A DNA stretch of 64,000 nt from positions 248,001-312,000 of the forward strand of contig NZ_NPMS01000001.1 in assembly GCF_002266285.1 (NCBI RefSeq). The letters run 5' to 3'. This DNA comes from Virgibacillus indicus (GTDB taxonomy: Bacteria > Bacillota > Bacilli > Bacillales > Amphibacillaceae). Below, in pieces: positions 28,671-37,791 of this stretch. Within the stretch, counting starts at the first letter, position 1. Each line of letters begins with the position of its first letter. The translations under genes and the position numbers were made by a program. Below the pieces are notes generated by a model. It searched no databases and was not told where the DNA came from. It saw nothing but the letters and a program-made list of their open reading frames with translations.

Positions 28671-29948
28671 ATGTTTGAAAGCTATCAGCAGACAGAAGCG
28701 TTTTTTGACAGCAGAAAATCTCTTGGAATTAAACCGGGATTAGATAGAATATACAGTTTACTTGATTTACTGGGAAACCCGCAAACTAAAATTCGGGCCA
28801 TTCATATCGCAGGTACGAACGGCAAAGGATCAACCGTACAATTTATAAAGAATGCCCTTCAGGCGAATGGATTTCGCATAGGTGTTTTTTCGTCGCCAAG
28901 TCTTACCGGTTTAACTGGACATGTCGGCATTGATGATACGTTTATATCTGAAGAGGTTTTTCTTGACCTATGTAATGAAATATACCCGGCAATCAGGCAG
29001 CTGGATAATCGAAATATGTCTCCGACTGAATTTGAAATTATCACTGCACTTGCTTTTTTATTCTTTTCAAAAACTGTGGATATTGCTATTATCGAAGCTG
29101 GAATGGGAGGCAGGGAGGATACAACTAACTGCTTTACACCCGCCCTGTCCATTATAACAAATGTTGCAAAGGACCATACACAATTTTTAGGAGAAAGCCT
29201 AAAGGAAATTGCATACCATAAAGCCGGCATCATTAAAAAGCATGTACCGGTAATTTTAGGTGAAATGGAACTGGAAGCACTGGAAGTTATGGAAACTGAA
29301 ATTCATGATAAAAAGACAAAAAGCTATCAACTGGGCGATAGTTTTACTTATAAACTGGCAGAAAAAATTGCAGGAACACAACAGTTTTCATGGAGAAAGG
29401 ATAACGAATTACATATGTTATCTGTTCAAATCCTTGGTGAGCACCAGGTGAAAAACGCCTCCATTGCCTTCATGGCCCTCAAACTGCTTTCCGAGACGGG
29501 TTTAAAGGTAAATACGAACAAGTCGATTGAGGCTATCAAATCAACCAGGGTACCGGGCAGATTCGAAATAATTCAACATAACCCTATTATTGTTTTAGAC
29601 GGTGCACATAATCCAGCAGGAATTGATACATTTTTACAAACAGTAACTGTAAATTATAACGAAAAACCTAAGCATCTTATTTTTTCCGCATTTAAAGATA
29701 AAGATCTGGAAACAATGCTAAACAAGCTTAGTGGTTATTTTGAAACAATTACGGTAACTACTTTTCAGCATCCACGTGCAGCAAGTGCAGAAGACTTGTA
29801 TCGTTTAACTCAGGCAGAGACTAAAAGGATTGCAACGGATTTTAAAACTGCTATAAAACAAATAGATCCGAGTGATGGCAACTATTTTATTACTGGTTCC
29901 CTAAATTTTATCGCACAAGTAAGAGAATATTTGCTATCGCATAATTAA
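28671..29948 (+). CDS. folC: Folylpolyglutamate synthase / dihydrofolate synthase
   Basis: Mur-ligase-family enzyme (425 residues) that adds glutamate to (dihydro)folate. The P-loop is AGTNGKGSTVQF near residue 47. The metal/ATP site includes IIEAGMGGREDTTN near 142, and the C-terminal substrate motif is VLDGAHNPAGI near 309. The order valS-folC is as in B. subtilis, although two ATP-grasp genes intervene here. In B. subtilis comC follows folC; here a spoIIB-like gene does. The ribosome-binding site (AAAGAAAGCGGTG) is mediocre. Confidence 0.96.
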   Translation: MFESYQQTEAFFDSRKSLGIKPGLDRIYSLLDLLGNPQTKIRAIHIAGTNGKGSTVQFIKNALQANGFRIGVFSSPSLTGLTGHVGIDDTFISEEVFLDLCNEIYPAIRQLDNRNMSPTEFEIITALAFLFFSKTVDIAIIEAGMGGREDTTNCFTPALSIITNVAKDHTQFLGESLKEIAYHKAGIIKKHVPVILGEMELEALEVMETEIHDKKTKSYQLGDSFTYKLAEKIAGTQQFSWRKDNELHMLSVQILGEHQVKNASIAFMALKLLSETGLKVNTNKSIEAIKSTRVPGRFEIIQHNPIIVLDGAHNPAGIDTFLQTVTVNYNEKPKHLIFSAFKDKDLETMLNKLSGYFETITVTTFQHPRAASAEDLYRLTQAETKRIATDFKTAIKQIDPSDGNYFITGSLNFIAQVREYLLSHN

Positions 29949-30056
29949 CTATTTTATGTTGAACGATTATTAATCAGTTTGACAGGATTCGTCTTACATT
30001 TTATCCAGCATATGCTAGAGTGAAACAAAATCTATCAGGCAAAGTGAGGGAAAAGT

Positions 30057-30950
30057 GTGGACAAGAATAGTAAATGGAAATTACCATCGCAGCGAAAGGC
30101 TAAGAATAAGTATGGTTCTAAGAAATCAGGGAAATATGAACAGGCGGCAACCCTTCAAAATTCGGGGGACGACTCTATACCGACTTTTGTAAAGAATTAC
30201 GATAAAAATAAGTCAAAAGGCAAAAAAGACAGGAAAGCAAAACAATTTAAACCTATCATTATTGCTACAATATCTGCGATTGTAATAGGCGGCTTATTAG
30301 GCTTTACAATGCTAAAAATGTTTGGAGGTTTCAACGATGATATACAGGCAGGCGGGGATGGGAATTTAACTCCTGCGGTGGCAGATGCAGAGGATAATAA
30401 ATCAGAGGACAAGCCAGTGGAATCAGCTGCATACACACTTGATCCGGTCAGTGCTTTTGTTCTGCAGGGGGGAGTGTTTTCTGAAAAGTCCAATGCTGAA
30501 GTTTGGGCAGATGACTATGAAGAAGCTGGTCTGTCTTCCATTATTTGGGAAGTGGAAAGTCAATTCTATTTATTTGCCGGAATAGCCGGATCAAAAGATG
30601 AAGCGAAGCAGGCTGCAGAAGATTTGCAAGGAAATGGCTTTGATATTTTCGTGAAAGAGTGGACAACTGGGGGAATAGAAGCGGAGCTTACTGATACAGA
30701 ACATGACTGGCTGATATCTTTCCAGAATCTGTGGAAGGAAACAATGAACAGCCTGAATAATGCCGAAAGTAAATCGATGGAACAATGGTTAACACTAAGT
30801 GCGGATTATCCAGAGGAATCGGAAAAGTTATCCGGCTTATCTTCTATGATCAAAGAGCTATCGGGGGAAATGGAAACTGCTGACAGCGGGAAGTATCAAT
30901 ATTTTCTTTTAAACCTATGGTTAAAATATGATGAAGTACTAAATAAATAA
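30057..30950 (+). CDS. spoIIB: SpoIIB-like protein with SPOR-type domain
   Basis: Bitopic membrane protein of 297 residues, starting at a GTG with GAGGG upstream. The first 65 residues are highly basic and cytoplasmic. One membrane helix covers about 66-90 (PIIIATISAIVIGGLLGFTML). An acidic linker and a SPOR-like domain (about 125-205: SAFVLQGGVFSEKSNAEVWADDYEEAG) that should bind denuded septal peptidoglycan follow. Position after folC and before radC, topology and domain fit B. subtilis SpoIIB, which thins the septum during engulfment. Sequence similarity outside SPOR is judged only by eye. Confidence 0.75.
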   Translation: MDKNSKWKLPSQRKAKNKYGSKKSGKYEQAATLQNSGDDSIPTFVKNYDKNKSKGKKDRKAKQFKPIIIATISAIVIGGLLGFTMLKMFGGFNDDIQAGGDGNLTPAVADAEDNKSEDKPVESAAYTLDPVSAFVLQGGVFSEKSNAEVWADDYEEAGLSSIIWEVESQFYLFAGIAGSKDEAKQAAEDLQGNGFDIFVKEWTTGGIEAELTDTEHDWLISFQNLWKETMNSLNNAESKSMEQWLTLSADYPEESEKLSGLSSMIKELSGEMETADSGKYQYFLLNLWLKYDEVLNK

Positions 30951-31069
30951 TTTTCAATCTATCAAATTTTAAATTTTACTATATAATAGTTGTCTGATAA
31001 TCAATTTTCTTATAAGAGAAAATTCTGAAATGGACGTGTCAAACTGCTTTAAAATAAACTTTTGCATAG

Positions 31070-31124
31070 TTGCCTCCAATCTATTTTACCTTCTAATATA
31101 GAAGCTAATAAAGATTGGAGGCAA
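31070..31124 (+). promoter_or_regulatory. Hairpin sequestering the radC ribosome-binding site
   Basis: TTGCCTCCAATCT (31070-31082) is a perfect 13-base complement of AGATTGGAGGCAA (31112-31124), which contains the radC Shine-Dalgarno GGAGG. A second nested perfect hairpin CTTCTA-ATA-TAGAAG lies at 31090-31104. There is no T run, so it is not a terminator. It may block radC translation or be an operator at DNA level. Confidence 0.65.
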
Positions 31125-31128
31125 AATA

Positions 31129-31677
31129 ATGACAGAAACAACGATTATGATTAAGGATGTACCCAAAGAAGATCGTCCAAGAGAGCGTTTGATGAAATTA
31201 GGTGCAGCTCACTTATCAAATCAGGAAATGCTTGCTATTTTACTGGGCAGCGGCACCAGGGAAGAATCCGTTATGGCACTGGCTAATCGAGTCCTAATGC
31301 ACTTTGAGGGTTTGAAATTACTGAGTGATGCGACCATCGAAGAATTAACAGCAATAAAGGGAATTGGTGATGCTAAAGGAGTGCTGATACTTTCTGCAAT
31401 CGAGCTTGGAAAAAGAATGAATCAGTACAAGCCAAATGACCGGTATATAATTCGCTCACCAGAGGACGGAGCGGATTATGTAATGGAGGAAATGCGAAGC
31501 TTAACCCAGGAACATTTCGTCGTTCTTTTTTTGAATACCAAGAATCAGATCATTCATAGACAGACTATTTTCATCGGCAGTCTGAATGCTTCTATCGTAC
31601 ATCCCCGTGAAGTATTTCGTGAAGCAGTAAAACGTTCAGCAGCATCGATTATCGTTGCCCATAACCATCCCAGTGGC
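31129..31677 (+). CDS. radC: RadC (JAMM-domain protein), exon 1
   Basis: The first 183 codons of RadC/YsxA, a conserved MPN/JAMM metalloprotein-like factor whose role is still debated despite the name. It has an N-terminal helix-hairpin-helix segment (LTAIKGIGDAKGVLILSAIELG, about 74-96). The JAMM domain ends here at IIVAHNHPSG, the first two metal-binding histidines. The reading frame then runs into the group II intron and would add only RLQGA before a stop. Exon 2 is at 34213-34353; splicing gives 229 residues, against 231 in B. subtilis. mreB follows, as in B. subtilis, but maf is missing upstream. Confidence 0.92.
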
Positions 31678-31973
31678 GTGCGCCTGCAAGGTGCGTAAAT
31701 TTAGCGATTTCATTTGAAATCTAGAACTTCTTGCAATGTTCTATGGTCAGCATCTTACCTTGAGAGGAAACTCATAGAGGAAACATAGCATGATGTGAAA
31801 AGGAGAAAAGACGACAAAGCTATCCATGTCGAGTCAGTTCTTCAGACCAAGTGATGTATGGTAAAAGCTATACTGCCTGAATCCTAGACGAATGAGCGAT
31901 GGGTGCGCCTTTACCTACGATAGCTAACAGGTATTGAGGATAAAATGGGGGACGTATCTCCAGAGCGTCTGTG

Positions 31974-31990
31974 GGAAATCGCCGCTTTCC
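31974..31990 (+). other. Putative EBS1 loop of the intron
   Basis: The hairpin GGAAA-TCGCCGC-TTTCC exposes GCCGC, with the next T in the stem. It can pair with the last bases of exon 1 (AGTGGC, 31672-31677, one G-T wobble). The C just 5' of it could pair with the first base of exon 2 (G34213), as in the delta-delta' contact of IIA introns. Confidence 0.55.
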
Positions 31991-32248
31991 TGTCCATAGT
32001 AAGATTTATCCTTCAATCTTCCACTAGAAGAAACTGTCGAAAGGGATACCTAACCATCACATACCTAAATTTATGTCATAATGCAGGGATTATCTAAGTG
32101 CGAGTGCCTTATGGCTATTAGACACAGGTCTCTGAAAAGCGCATAGGATAACGGAGTTTTTATAGTACCCAACGTTTGCTCGTAATGAGTTTAGCAGGGG
32201 GAAGAAAAACAGGTTGATGTTAACGTTAACTAGAAAGGAGTCATGAAT

Positions 32249-34132
32249 ATGGCAACAAATCCATTTCGACAGTTAGACGTTATAAGGAATGCTTCTCAAA
32301 AAGGGAACACCGTTACGGATTGTTACCGCCTTATGTATAACAAAGAACTGTGGATTAAAGCATATGCAAAATTATATCCGAATGCAGGGAATCTAACAAA
32401 AGGTACATCTAATGAAACAATAGATGGCTTCGGCTTAAAGAAAATTGATGACATCATTGAACAATTAAAAGCTGGAACATTCCGCTTTGCGCCTGTAAGA
32501 AGGGTTTATATCCCGAAATCTAATGGGAAAAAGAGACCTCTAGGAGTTCCTGACTTTAAAGATAAGTTGGTACAGGAAGTTATGAGAATGATACTAGATA
32601 ATGTATATGAACCAGTATTCTCAGACAATTCCCATGGGTTTAGAGAAGGAAGAAGCTGTCATACGGCTCTATCCCAAATCAAAAACACATGGAAAGGTCT
32701 AACATGGTGTATTGAAGGAGACATTAAAGGCTTCTTCGACCATATTGACCATTCTGTATTAACCAATTTAATATCAAAGAAAATTCATGACAATCGTTTC
32801 CTGCTTCTTATTCATAACGCTCTTACAAGTGGTGTCATGGAAAATTGGACATACCATAAAACATACAGCGGTACGCCACAGGGAGGTATTATCTCACCTT
32901 TGTTAGCCAATATCTATCTTCATGAGTTTGACTTATTTATGGAAAAACAAATGGAAGAATTCGATAAAGGCAAAACAAGAGCCAGAAGCAAAGAAACAAA
33001 AGCTTTCAAATCAAAAATTGAGAAAACTAAAAGAAAAATCAATAGGCTAGACGAAAAATACGGACACAAACTTTGGGAGAAACGGTCAGTGCTAATCGAC
33101 CAAATACAAAACTTCAAAAAGCAAAGTTTGACTGTCCCGTCAGTTGATCCAATGGATGATAACTATCAAAGAATGAAGTACGTTCGTTATGCTGACGATT
33201 TCGTCATTGGCATTGCCGGGAACAAGGCACGTGCAATGAAAATAAAAGAGTTGGCACGGAATTTTCTTGAACATGAATTGGAACTTGAGCTAAGTGAGGA
33301 AAAGACACTTATTACACACCTAGAGAATTCGATACTATTTCTCGGATATGAATTCCGAAGATGGAATGAGGTTAAGGTCAAAGGAGTCACATATAAAAAC
33401 CAAAAACATCCACTGAAAAAACGGACACTTTCAGGTGCAATAAAGTTAGAAATTCCCGAAAAGAAAATAAAAGCATTTTCAATAAAAAACGGATATGGAA
33501 ATTTGGACACATTTAAAATAACCCACAGGACAAAACTTATTAACAATTCGGAGCTAGAAATACTGTATACCTTTAACGCAGAGCTTCGAGGAATCGCAAA
33601 CTACTACAAACTTGCTAACAACTATCATCATCTAGACAAGCTATTCTATTTAGCAGAAAGTAGTTTTATCAAAACAATTGCTAATAAACGAAGAAGTACC
33701 TCTATGAAGGTTGCTACAAGCATGAGAACTCACAAACAGGGTGTACTATGCTTAATGAGGAAAGATAAGTATGGTAACGACAAACACCACCAGTTTGTAA
33801 AATTAAAAGACCTTCCAAAAATTAAAGGTGCAATCAAAGTAGACCCACCTGATATAGATATATCGGTGAATACAATGAAATATTCAGGTAGAACAGAATT
33901 TGAACAACGCTTATTAGCAAATCGTTGTGAAGCGTGCGGTATAACAGAAGGTCAGATGGAAGTCCATCACGTCCGTAAATTAAAGGACATAAAGAATAAA
34001 CGTAGCTTAACATATCTGGACAAGGTTATGATTCAACGTAATAGAAAAACACTTGTCCTATGTTATAAGTGCCATCATGACCACCATGAGAAGCAAATTC
34101 CGATTAGTCAACTGGCGAGCCGTATACGCTGA
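32249..34132 (+). CDS. ltrA: Group II intron reverse transcriptase/maturase with HNH endonuclease
   Basis: Multifunctional intron-encoded protein of 627 residues. The ATG at 32249 has AAAGGAG 8 bases upstream; the ATG at 32243 is too close to it. The RT palm includes [18 protein letters not shown] near residue 90, [15 protein letters not shown] near 154, [21 protein letters not shown] near 210 and the catalytic YADDF at about 314. Maturase domain X follows (about 420-500). The C-terminal zinc/HNH domain has CEAC near 560, VHHVRKLKD, and [10 protein letters not shown] near 604. All motifs needed for splicing help and target-primed reverse transcription appear intact. The stop codon falls inside intron domain V. 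Confidence 0.95.
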   Translation: MATNPFRQLDVIRNASQKGNTVTDCYRLMYNKELWIKAYAKLYPNAGNLTKGTSNETIDGFGLKKIDDIIEQLKAGTFRFAPVRRVYIPKSNGKKRPLGVPDFKDKLVQEVMRMILDNVYEPVFSDNSHGFREGRSCHTALSQIKNTWKGLTWCIEGDIKGFFDHIDHSVLTNLISKKIHDNRFLLLIHNALTSGVMENWTYHKTYSGTPQGGIISPLLANIYLHEFDLFMEKQMEEFDKGKTRARSKETKAFKSKIEKTKRKINRLDEKYGHKLWEKRSVLIDQIQNFKKQSLTVPSVDPMDDNYQRMKYVRYADDFVIGIAGNKARAMKIKELARNFLEHELELELSEEKTLITHLENSILFLGYEFRRWNEVKVKGVTYKNQKHPLKKRTLSGAIKLEIPEKKIKAFSIKNGYGNLDTFKITHRTKLINNSELEILYTFNAELRGIANYYKLANNYHHLDKLFYLAESSFIKTIANKRRSTSMKVATSMRTHKQGVLCLMRKDKYGNDKHHQFVKLKDLPKIKGAIKVDPPDIDISVNTMKYSGRTEFEQRLLANRCEACGITEGQMEVHHVRKLKDIKNKRSLTYLDKVMIQRNRKTLVLCYKCHHDHHEKQIPISQLASRIR

Positions 34133-34150
34133 AAGGCGTACGTACGGTTC
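34117..34150 (+). ncRNA. Group II intron domain V
   Basis: 34-nt catalytic hairpin GAGCCGTATACGC-TGAAAG-GCGTACGTACGGTTC. It carries the catalytic AGC triad and a GAAA apical loop, and has the usual size and shape of domain V. The 3' end of the maturase gene overlaps its 5' strand. Confidence 0.93.
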
Positions 34151-34212
34151 TGGGGAGGGAACTGTGAAACCCTTGATGGAAACATCAAGTAGGCACATGG
34201 TTCCTATCTTAC

Positions 34213-34353
34213 GACCCCTCTCCATCCCAGGAAGATATCCATGTTACAAGACGTTTAGTTGAATCCGGTAAAATGATAGGAATAGAACTTTTGGATCATT
34301 TAATAATAGGAGATAGAAAATTTGTATCATTAAAAGAAAAAGGCTATTTATAA
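34213..34353 (+). CDS. radC: RadC, exon 2
   Basis: 46 codons and a TAA that complete RadC after intron removal. It begins [14 protein letters not shown], supplying the Ser/Asp part of the JAMM metal site, and ends EKGYL. The frame joins exon 1 exactly at the Gly-Asp junction. It has no start codon or ribosome-binding site of its own, so it is expressed only through splicing. Confidence 0.9.
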   Translation, partial: DPSPSQEDIHVTRRLVESGKMIGIELLDHLIIGDRKFVSLKEKGYL

Positions 34354-34407
34354 CACTATCTATTTTATGGATTTTTTCGTATAATTATATTAACCGACTA
34401 ACAATGC

Positions 34408-34442
34408 AGCGCCATTTTTCGATTTTTATTGAAAGTGGCGCT
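34408..34442 (+). terminator. Hairpin after radC, probable terminator
   Basis: AGCGCCA/TGGCGCT outer stem with an inner TTTTC/GAAAG pairing, then TATTAAG. The T run is poor. The remaining sequence to mreB (34443-34593) shows no convincing promoter. Confidence 0.5.
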
Positions 34443-34593
34443 TATTAAGATTGGTACGTGCAAATGCAGTAATTTTACTATTTCGCGATAATATGTCATA
34501 TTATAAAGATTGGTTTTTATTGTCTCACATAATATAAACCAGGATTGTAAAGCTACATATATATTGAATTGTGACTTGGAGAGGGAGATTTTT

Positions 34594-35634
34594 TTGGGCA
34601 TATTTAGTTTTTCACAAGATTTTGGAATTGATTTGGGTACAGCAAATACCCTTGTGTTCGTTAAAGGCAAAGGTGTAGTAGTACGTGAACCTTCCGTTGT
34701 TGCAAAAAATAACGAAACAGGGTCAGTTGAGGCCGTTGGAAGTTCAGCGAGAAATATGATTGGAAGAACACCTGGCAATATTACAGTTGTACGCCCAATG
34801 AAAGATGGAGTAATAGCTGATTATGATACAACTGCCGTAATGATGAAATATTATTTAAAAAAAGCAATGAGAAACAGATCCTTCCTTGCTAAAAAACCGA
34901 ATGTCATGATTTGTGTTCCTTCTGGAATTACAATGGTGGAAGAAAGAGCGGTAATTGACGCAACAAAGCAGGCTGGCGCAAAGGACGCTTTTCCGATTGC
35001 CGAACCATTTGCTGCAGCGATTGGAGCAGGATTGCCGGTATGGGAGCCTACTGGAAGCATGATAGTAGATATTGGGGGAGGAACCACAGAGGTCGCTGTT
35101 ATTTCTCTTGGCGGCGTTGTGACAAGCCGGTCGATACGCAAAGCTGGTGATGAAATGGATGAAGCAATTACTAATTATATCCGCAAGCAATATAGTTTAA
35201 TGATCGGGGAGCGCTCTGCTGAATCTATCAAAATGGATATTGGCTCAGCAGGAGAAGTGACCAGCGACGTGGAAATGGATATTCGCGGCCGTGATTTATT
35301 GACTGGACTGCCAAAAACGATTACGATTACCTCCAAGGAAATCTCAGAATCGCTAAAAGATACGGTTGAATCTATCGTAGAAGCAGTTAAAAATACATTG
35401 GAAAAAACTCCTCCTGAATTAGCCGCAGACGTGATGGACCGCGGGATTGTGCTATCAGGAGGAGGAGCTCTGCTAAAAAATCTGGATCAAGTGATAAGTG
35501 ATGAGACAAAAATACCTGTCTTTGTTACAGAAAACCCATTGGACAGTGTAGCAATAGGTACAGGTAAATCATTGGAATACATTCAGCATTTCCGTTCCCA
35601 TCCGAATGTATCTTCTCGTCCCACAGTTGAGTAA
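34594..35634 (+). CDS. mreB: MreB, actin-like rod-shape protein
   Basis: Bacterial actin that guides the elongation peptidoglycan machinery under the membrane. The TTG at 34594, with GGAGAGGGAG upstream, gives (M)[20 protein letters not shown], like B. subtilis MreB (346 residues); a longer upstream frame has no homology. Phosphate 1 motif [15 protein letters not shown] is near residue 12, phosphate 2 [17 protein letters not shown] near 158, and the adenosine motif [15 protein letters not shown] near 287. It heads mreBCD-minCD. Confidence 0.96.
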   Translation: MGIFSFSQDFGIDLGTANTLVFVKGKGVVVREPSVVAKNNETGSVEAVGSSARNMIGRTPGNITVVRPMKDGVIADYDTTAVMMKYYLKKAMRNRSFLAKKPNVMICVPSGITMVEERAVIDATKQAGAKDAFPIAEPFAAAIGAGLPVWEPTGSMIVDIGGGTTEVAVISLGGVVTSRSIRKAGDEMDEAITNYIRKQYSLMIGERSAESIKMDIGSAGEVTSDVEMDIRGRDLLTGLPKTITITSKEISESLKDTVESIVEAVKNTLEKTPPELAADVMDRGIVLSGGGALLKNLDQVISDETKIPVFVTENPLDSVAIGTGKSLEYIQHFRSHPNVSSRPTVE

Positions 35635-35646
35635 GTAGGTGTTTTG

Positions 35647-36531
35647 ATGCCGTTTTTTCGTAAAAAAAGATTATTTTTAATATTAATCGGATTTATTATT
35701 ATTGTAGCATTGATTGGATTTTCTCTAAGAGACAGGGCAAATCTGACAACTGCTGAACAATTCGTAAATGATACAGTTGGCTGGGTGCAGGGTGTTATCC
35801 ACGCACCTGTGAATTTTGTAACAGGTATATTTACAAATATTGATGATTTTAAAGATACGTATAATGAGAATCGAATTCTGAAAGAAAAATTATCACAATA
35901 CAAAGGTCTGATCTATGAAGTACAGGAATTAAGAGAAGAAAATGAAGAATTAAGAAACACAATGGATGCAGAGGATTCCATTAGGGACTTTGATCCGATT
36001 CATGCTACGGTAATGTCACGTTCTCCGGAAAGCTGGGTTGAGCAGGTTACAATAAATAAAGGTGAACAAGATGGGGTAAGATCTAATATGGCTGTTATTA
36101 CGGCTGAAGGAATGGTTGGCAAGATTCAGAATACCTCACAGTTCACTTCAACCGTACAATTAATAACCGGTTTTGATCAGTTTAATCGTATTTCAGCAAC
36201 TATTTCCCGTGAAGACGGAAAAGATATTTTCGGGATGATTGAGGGATTTGATAAAGAGAGCGATTCATTGCTTTTTCGGATTATTGAAGAGTCTGAAAAG
36301 GATCTGGAAAAGGGAGAATTGGTTGTTTCATCCGGTATGGGTGGTGTATTTCCAGCTGGGTTGATGATCGGGACAGTTAAAGAAGTTATTCCAGATCAAT
36401 ATGGTTTAACGCGTACAGCTCTTGTTGAGCCGGCTGCAAATATGTATCAGATAAATAATGTTATTGTAGTTGACCGTAAATTAACGGAAGAGAAAGAGGC
36501 AGAAACAGAAAACGAAGAGGAGGATGAGTAA
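35647..36531 (+). CDS. mreC: MreC, rod-shape membrane protein
   Basis: 294-residue bitopic protein that couples MreB to PBP2/RodA. The basic N-terminus and one membrane helix (about 8-28, LFLILIGFIIIVALIGF) are followed by a coiled coil (about 66-112, ENRILKEKLSQYKGLIYEVQ) and the beta-barrel periplasmic-type domain. The C-terminus is very acidic (EEKEAETENEEEDE). The ATG at 35647 follows AGGTG; an in-frame TTG just before is less likely. The stop overlaps mreD (TAATG). Confidence 0.94.
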   Translation: MPFFRKKRLFLILIGFIIIVALIGFSLRDRANLTTAEQFVNDTVGWVQGVIHAPVNFVTGIFTNIDDFKDTYNENRILKEKLSQYKGLIYEVQELREENEELRNTMDAEDSIRDFDPIHATVMSRSPESWVEQVTINKGEQDGVRSNMAVITAEGMVGKIQNTSQFTSTVQLITGFDQFNRISATISREDGKDIFGMIEGFDKESDSLLFRIIEESEKDLEKGELVVSSGMGGVFPAGLMIGTVKEVIPDQYGLTRTALVEPAANMYQINNVIVVDRKLTEEKEAETENEEEDE

Positions 36532-37070
36532 TGAAACGATTGTACTTGCCCCTCATTCTTTTTCTCTTCCTGGTATTAGAAGGTGTAGCACTGGAACTGC
36601 TTCCAGATAATCTGATAAAAAGCGATTGGTTCTTCGTTCCACACTGGGTATTTGTATTTTTAGTATACCTTGCTATCTTTTATGAAAGAGAGAATACATA
36701 TCATTCTGTTATATATGCACTTGTTTTCGGGTTGCTGATCGATATTGTATATACAGGGATTCTGGGTATTTATATGTTCTCATACGGGATAGCAATCTAT
36801 ATAATCCATGGGCTGCGGAAGATACTTCATGGAAATATATATGTAACAATACTATTAGGGCTTATAGGAATTGCCCTATCAGATATTTCGATTAATATAA
36901 TATTTTCATTGGTAGGTATGTCAGAGATATTGTGGGAGGATTATTTCTCGAACCGACTGCTTCCAACAGTTATCTCAAATCTCGTATTTCTTCTGATATT
37001 ATACCCTATCTTTGCAAAACGAATTTCCCGCTGGGGAAGAGAACAATTGGCTGGGAGAAATACGATTTAA
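36531..37070 (+). CDS. mreD: MreD, rod-shape membrane protein
   Basis: Polytopic protein of 179 residues with about five membrane helices, partner of MreC in the elongasome. The family is weakly conserved, but VFGLLIDIVYTGILGIYMFSYG near residues 65-86 is typical. Its start overlaps the mreC stop by one base, so the two are coupled. It is followed by minC after 34 bases with no terminator. Confidence 0.92.
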   Translation: MKRLYLPLILFLFLVLEGVALELLPDNLIKSDWFFVPHWVFVFLVYLAIFYERENTYHSVIYALVFGLLIDIVYTGILGIYMFSYGIAIYIIHGLRKILHGNIYVTILLGLIGIALSDISINIIFSLVGMSEILWEDYFSNRLLPTVISNLVFLLILYPIFAKRISRWGREQLAGRNTI

Positions 37071-37104
37071 TTTTCCTTGACAATAGTAATGGGGTGAACG
37101 ATCC

Positions 37105-37791
37105 GTGCATGATAAGAAGCAATTAATTACGATTAAAGGTACCAGAGAAGGGCTGACACTATTTATAGATGATTCCTGTTCATTTGATGAGGCTATTGAA
37201 GAGCTGCAGGATAAATTATTCACGAATCCGCCAAAAGATGATGAACCTGTCGTATCTGTAAGAGTCAAGTTAAATAATCGTTATTTAAACGATGAACAAA
37301 AAGAAAAATTAAAATCAATCATCAGTTATGAAAGCCGTTTTACTATTCATTCATTTGAATCCGATGTTCTTCTCAGGAAAGATGCTCTTTCCTGGAAGGA
37401 AGAAAGTGAAATTAAAGCTGTAAATCGGATTGTCCGTTCCGGTCAGGTACTGGAAGTAAAAGGTGATCTCCTATTGATTGGCGATGTAAACCCTGGAGGA
37501 AAAGTTGTTTCCACCGGCAATATATACATCATGGGAAGCTTATATGGCATTGCACATGCAGGTTTTGAAGGGGACAGAAATGCTTTTATCGCAGCATCCT
37601 TCATGAAACCAAGTCAGCTTCGAATAGCAAATTATATTAGCCGGGCTCCGGATTACGAATCGGATGGTGTATATATGGAATGCGGTCTTATCGATGAAGA
37701 GTTTGACAAAATAATCATTGATCGACTACAAGTTCTTTCAAGTAAGAGAAAGGAACTAAGCGGGTTCGAAAGGAGAATGCAAAATGGGTGA
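37105..37791 (+). CDS. minC: MinC, septum-site inhibitor of FtsZ
   Basis: Blocks FtsZ polymerisation at the poles. The start is a GTG (HDKKQLITIKGTREGLTLFI) with GGGGTGA ahead; 228 residues. The N-terminal inhibitory domain (about 1-105) is followed by the C-terminal beta-helix that binds MinD (VRSGQVLEVKGDLLLIGDVNPGGKV, about 110-135). It overlaps minD by 8 bases. As in B. subtilis, no minE is present, so polar targeting by DivIVA is expected. Confidence 0.94.
   Translation: MHDKKQLITIKGTREGLTLFIDDSCSFDEAIEELQDKLFTNPPKDDEPVVSVRVKLNNRYLNDEQKEKLKSIISYESRFTIHSFESDVLLRKDALSWKEESEIKAVNRIVRSGQVLEVKGDLLLIGDVNPGGKVVSTGNIYIMGSLYGIAHAGFEGDRNAFIAASFMKPSQLRIANYISRAPDYESDGVYMECGLIDEEFDKIIIDRLQVLSSKRKELSGFERRMQNG

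Larger units (their letters stand above)
31678..34212 (+). mobile_element. Group II intron, complete, inserted in radC
   Basis: 2535 bp. The 5' end is GTGCGCC, the group II consensus GTGYG. The 3' end is ...CTTAC (AY rule). Both boundaries are fixed to the base because joining 31677 to 34213 restores the conserved RadC motif HNHPSG-DPSPS in frame. It contains about 570 nt of domain I-III RNA, one maturase/reverse-transcriptase gene, domain V (34117-34150) and domain VI (about 34155-34206, including the CTTGATG-GAAA-CATCAAG hairpin). It is on the same strand as radC, as splicing requires. The intact protein, domain V and boundaries suggest that it can still splice and possibly move. Confidence 0.95.

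Noticed and set aside
28859..29233. 124-codon minus-strand frame inside folC
   Set aside because: Overlaps the conserved catalytic part of folC; no family features.
31678..31698. RadC ending naturally at 31698 as a short 189-residue protein
   Set aside because: The last five residues (RLQGA) are encoded by the intron 5' end. The true C-terminus is found at 34213-34353.
34053..34262. 69-codon plus-strand frame across the intron 3' end
   Set aside because: Runs through domains V and VI and out of frame with radC; no start signal.
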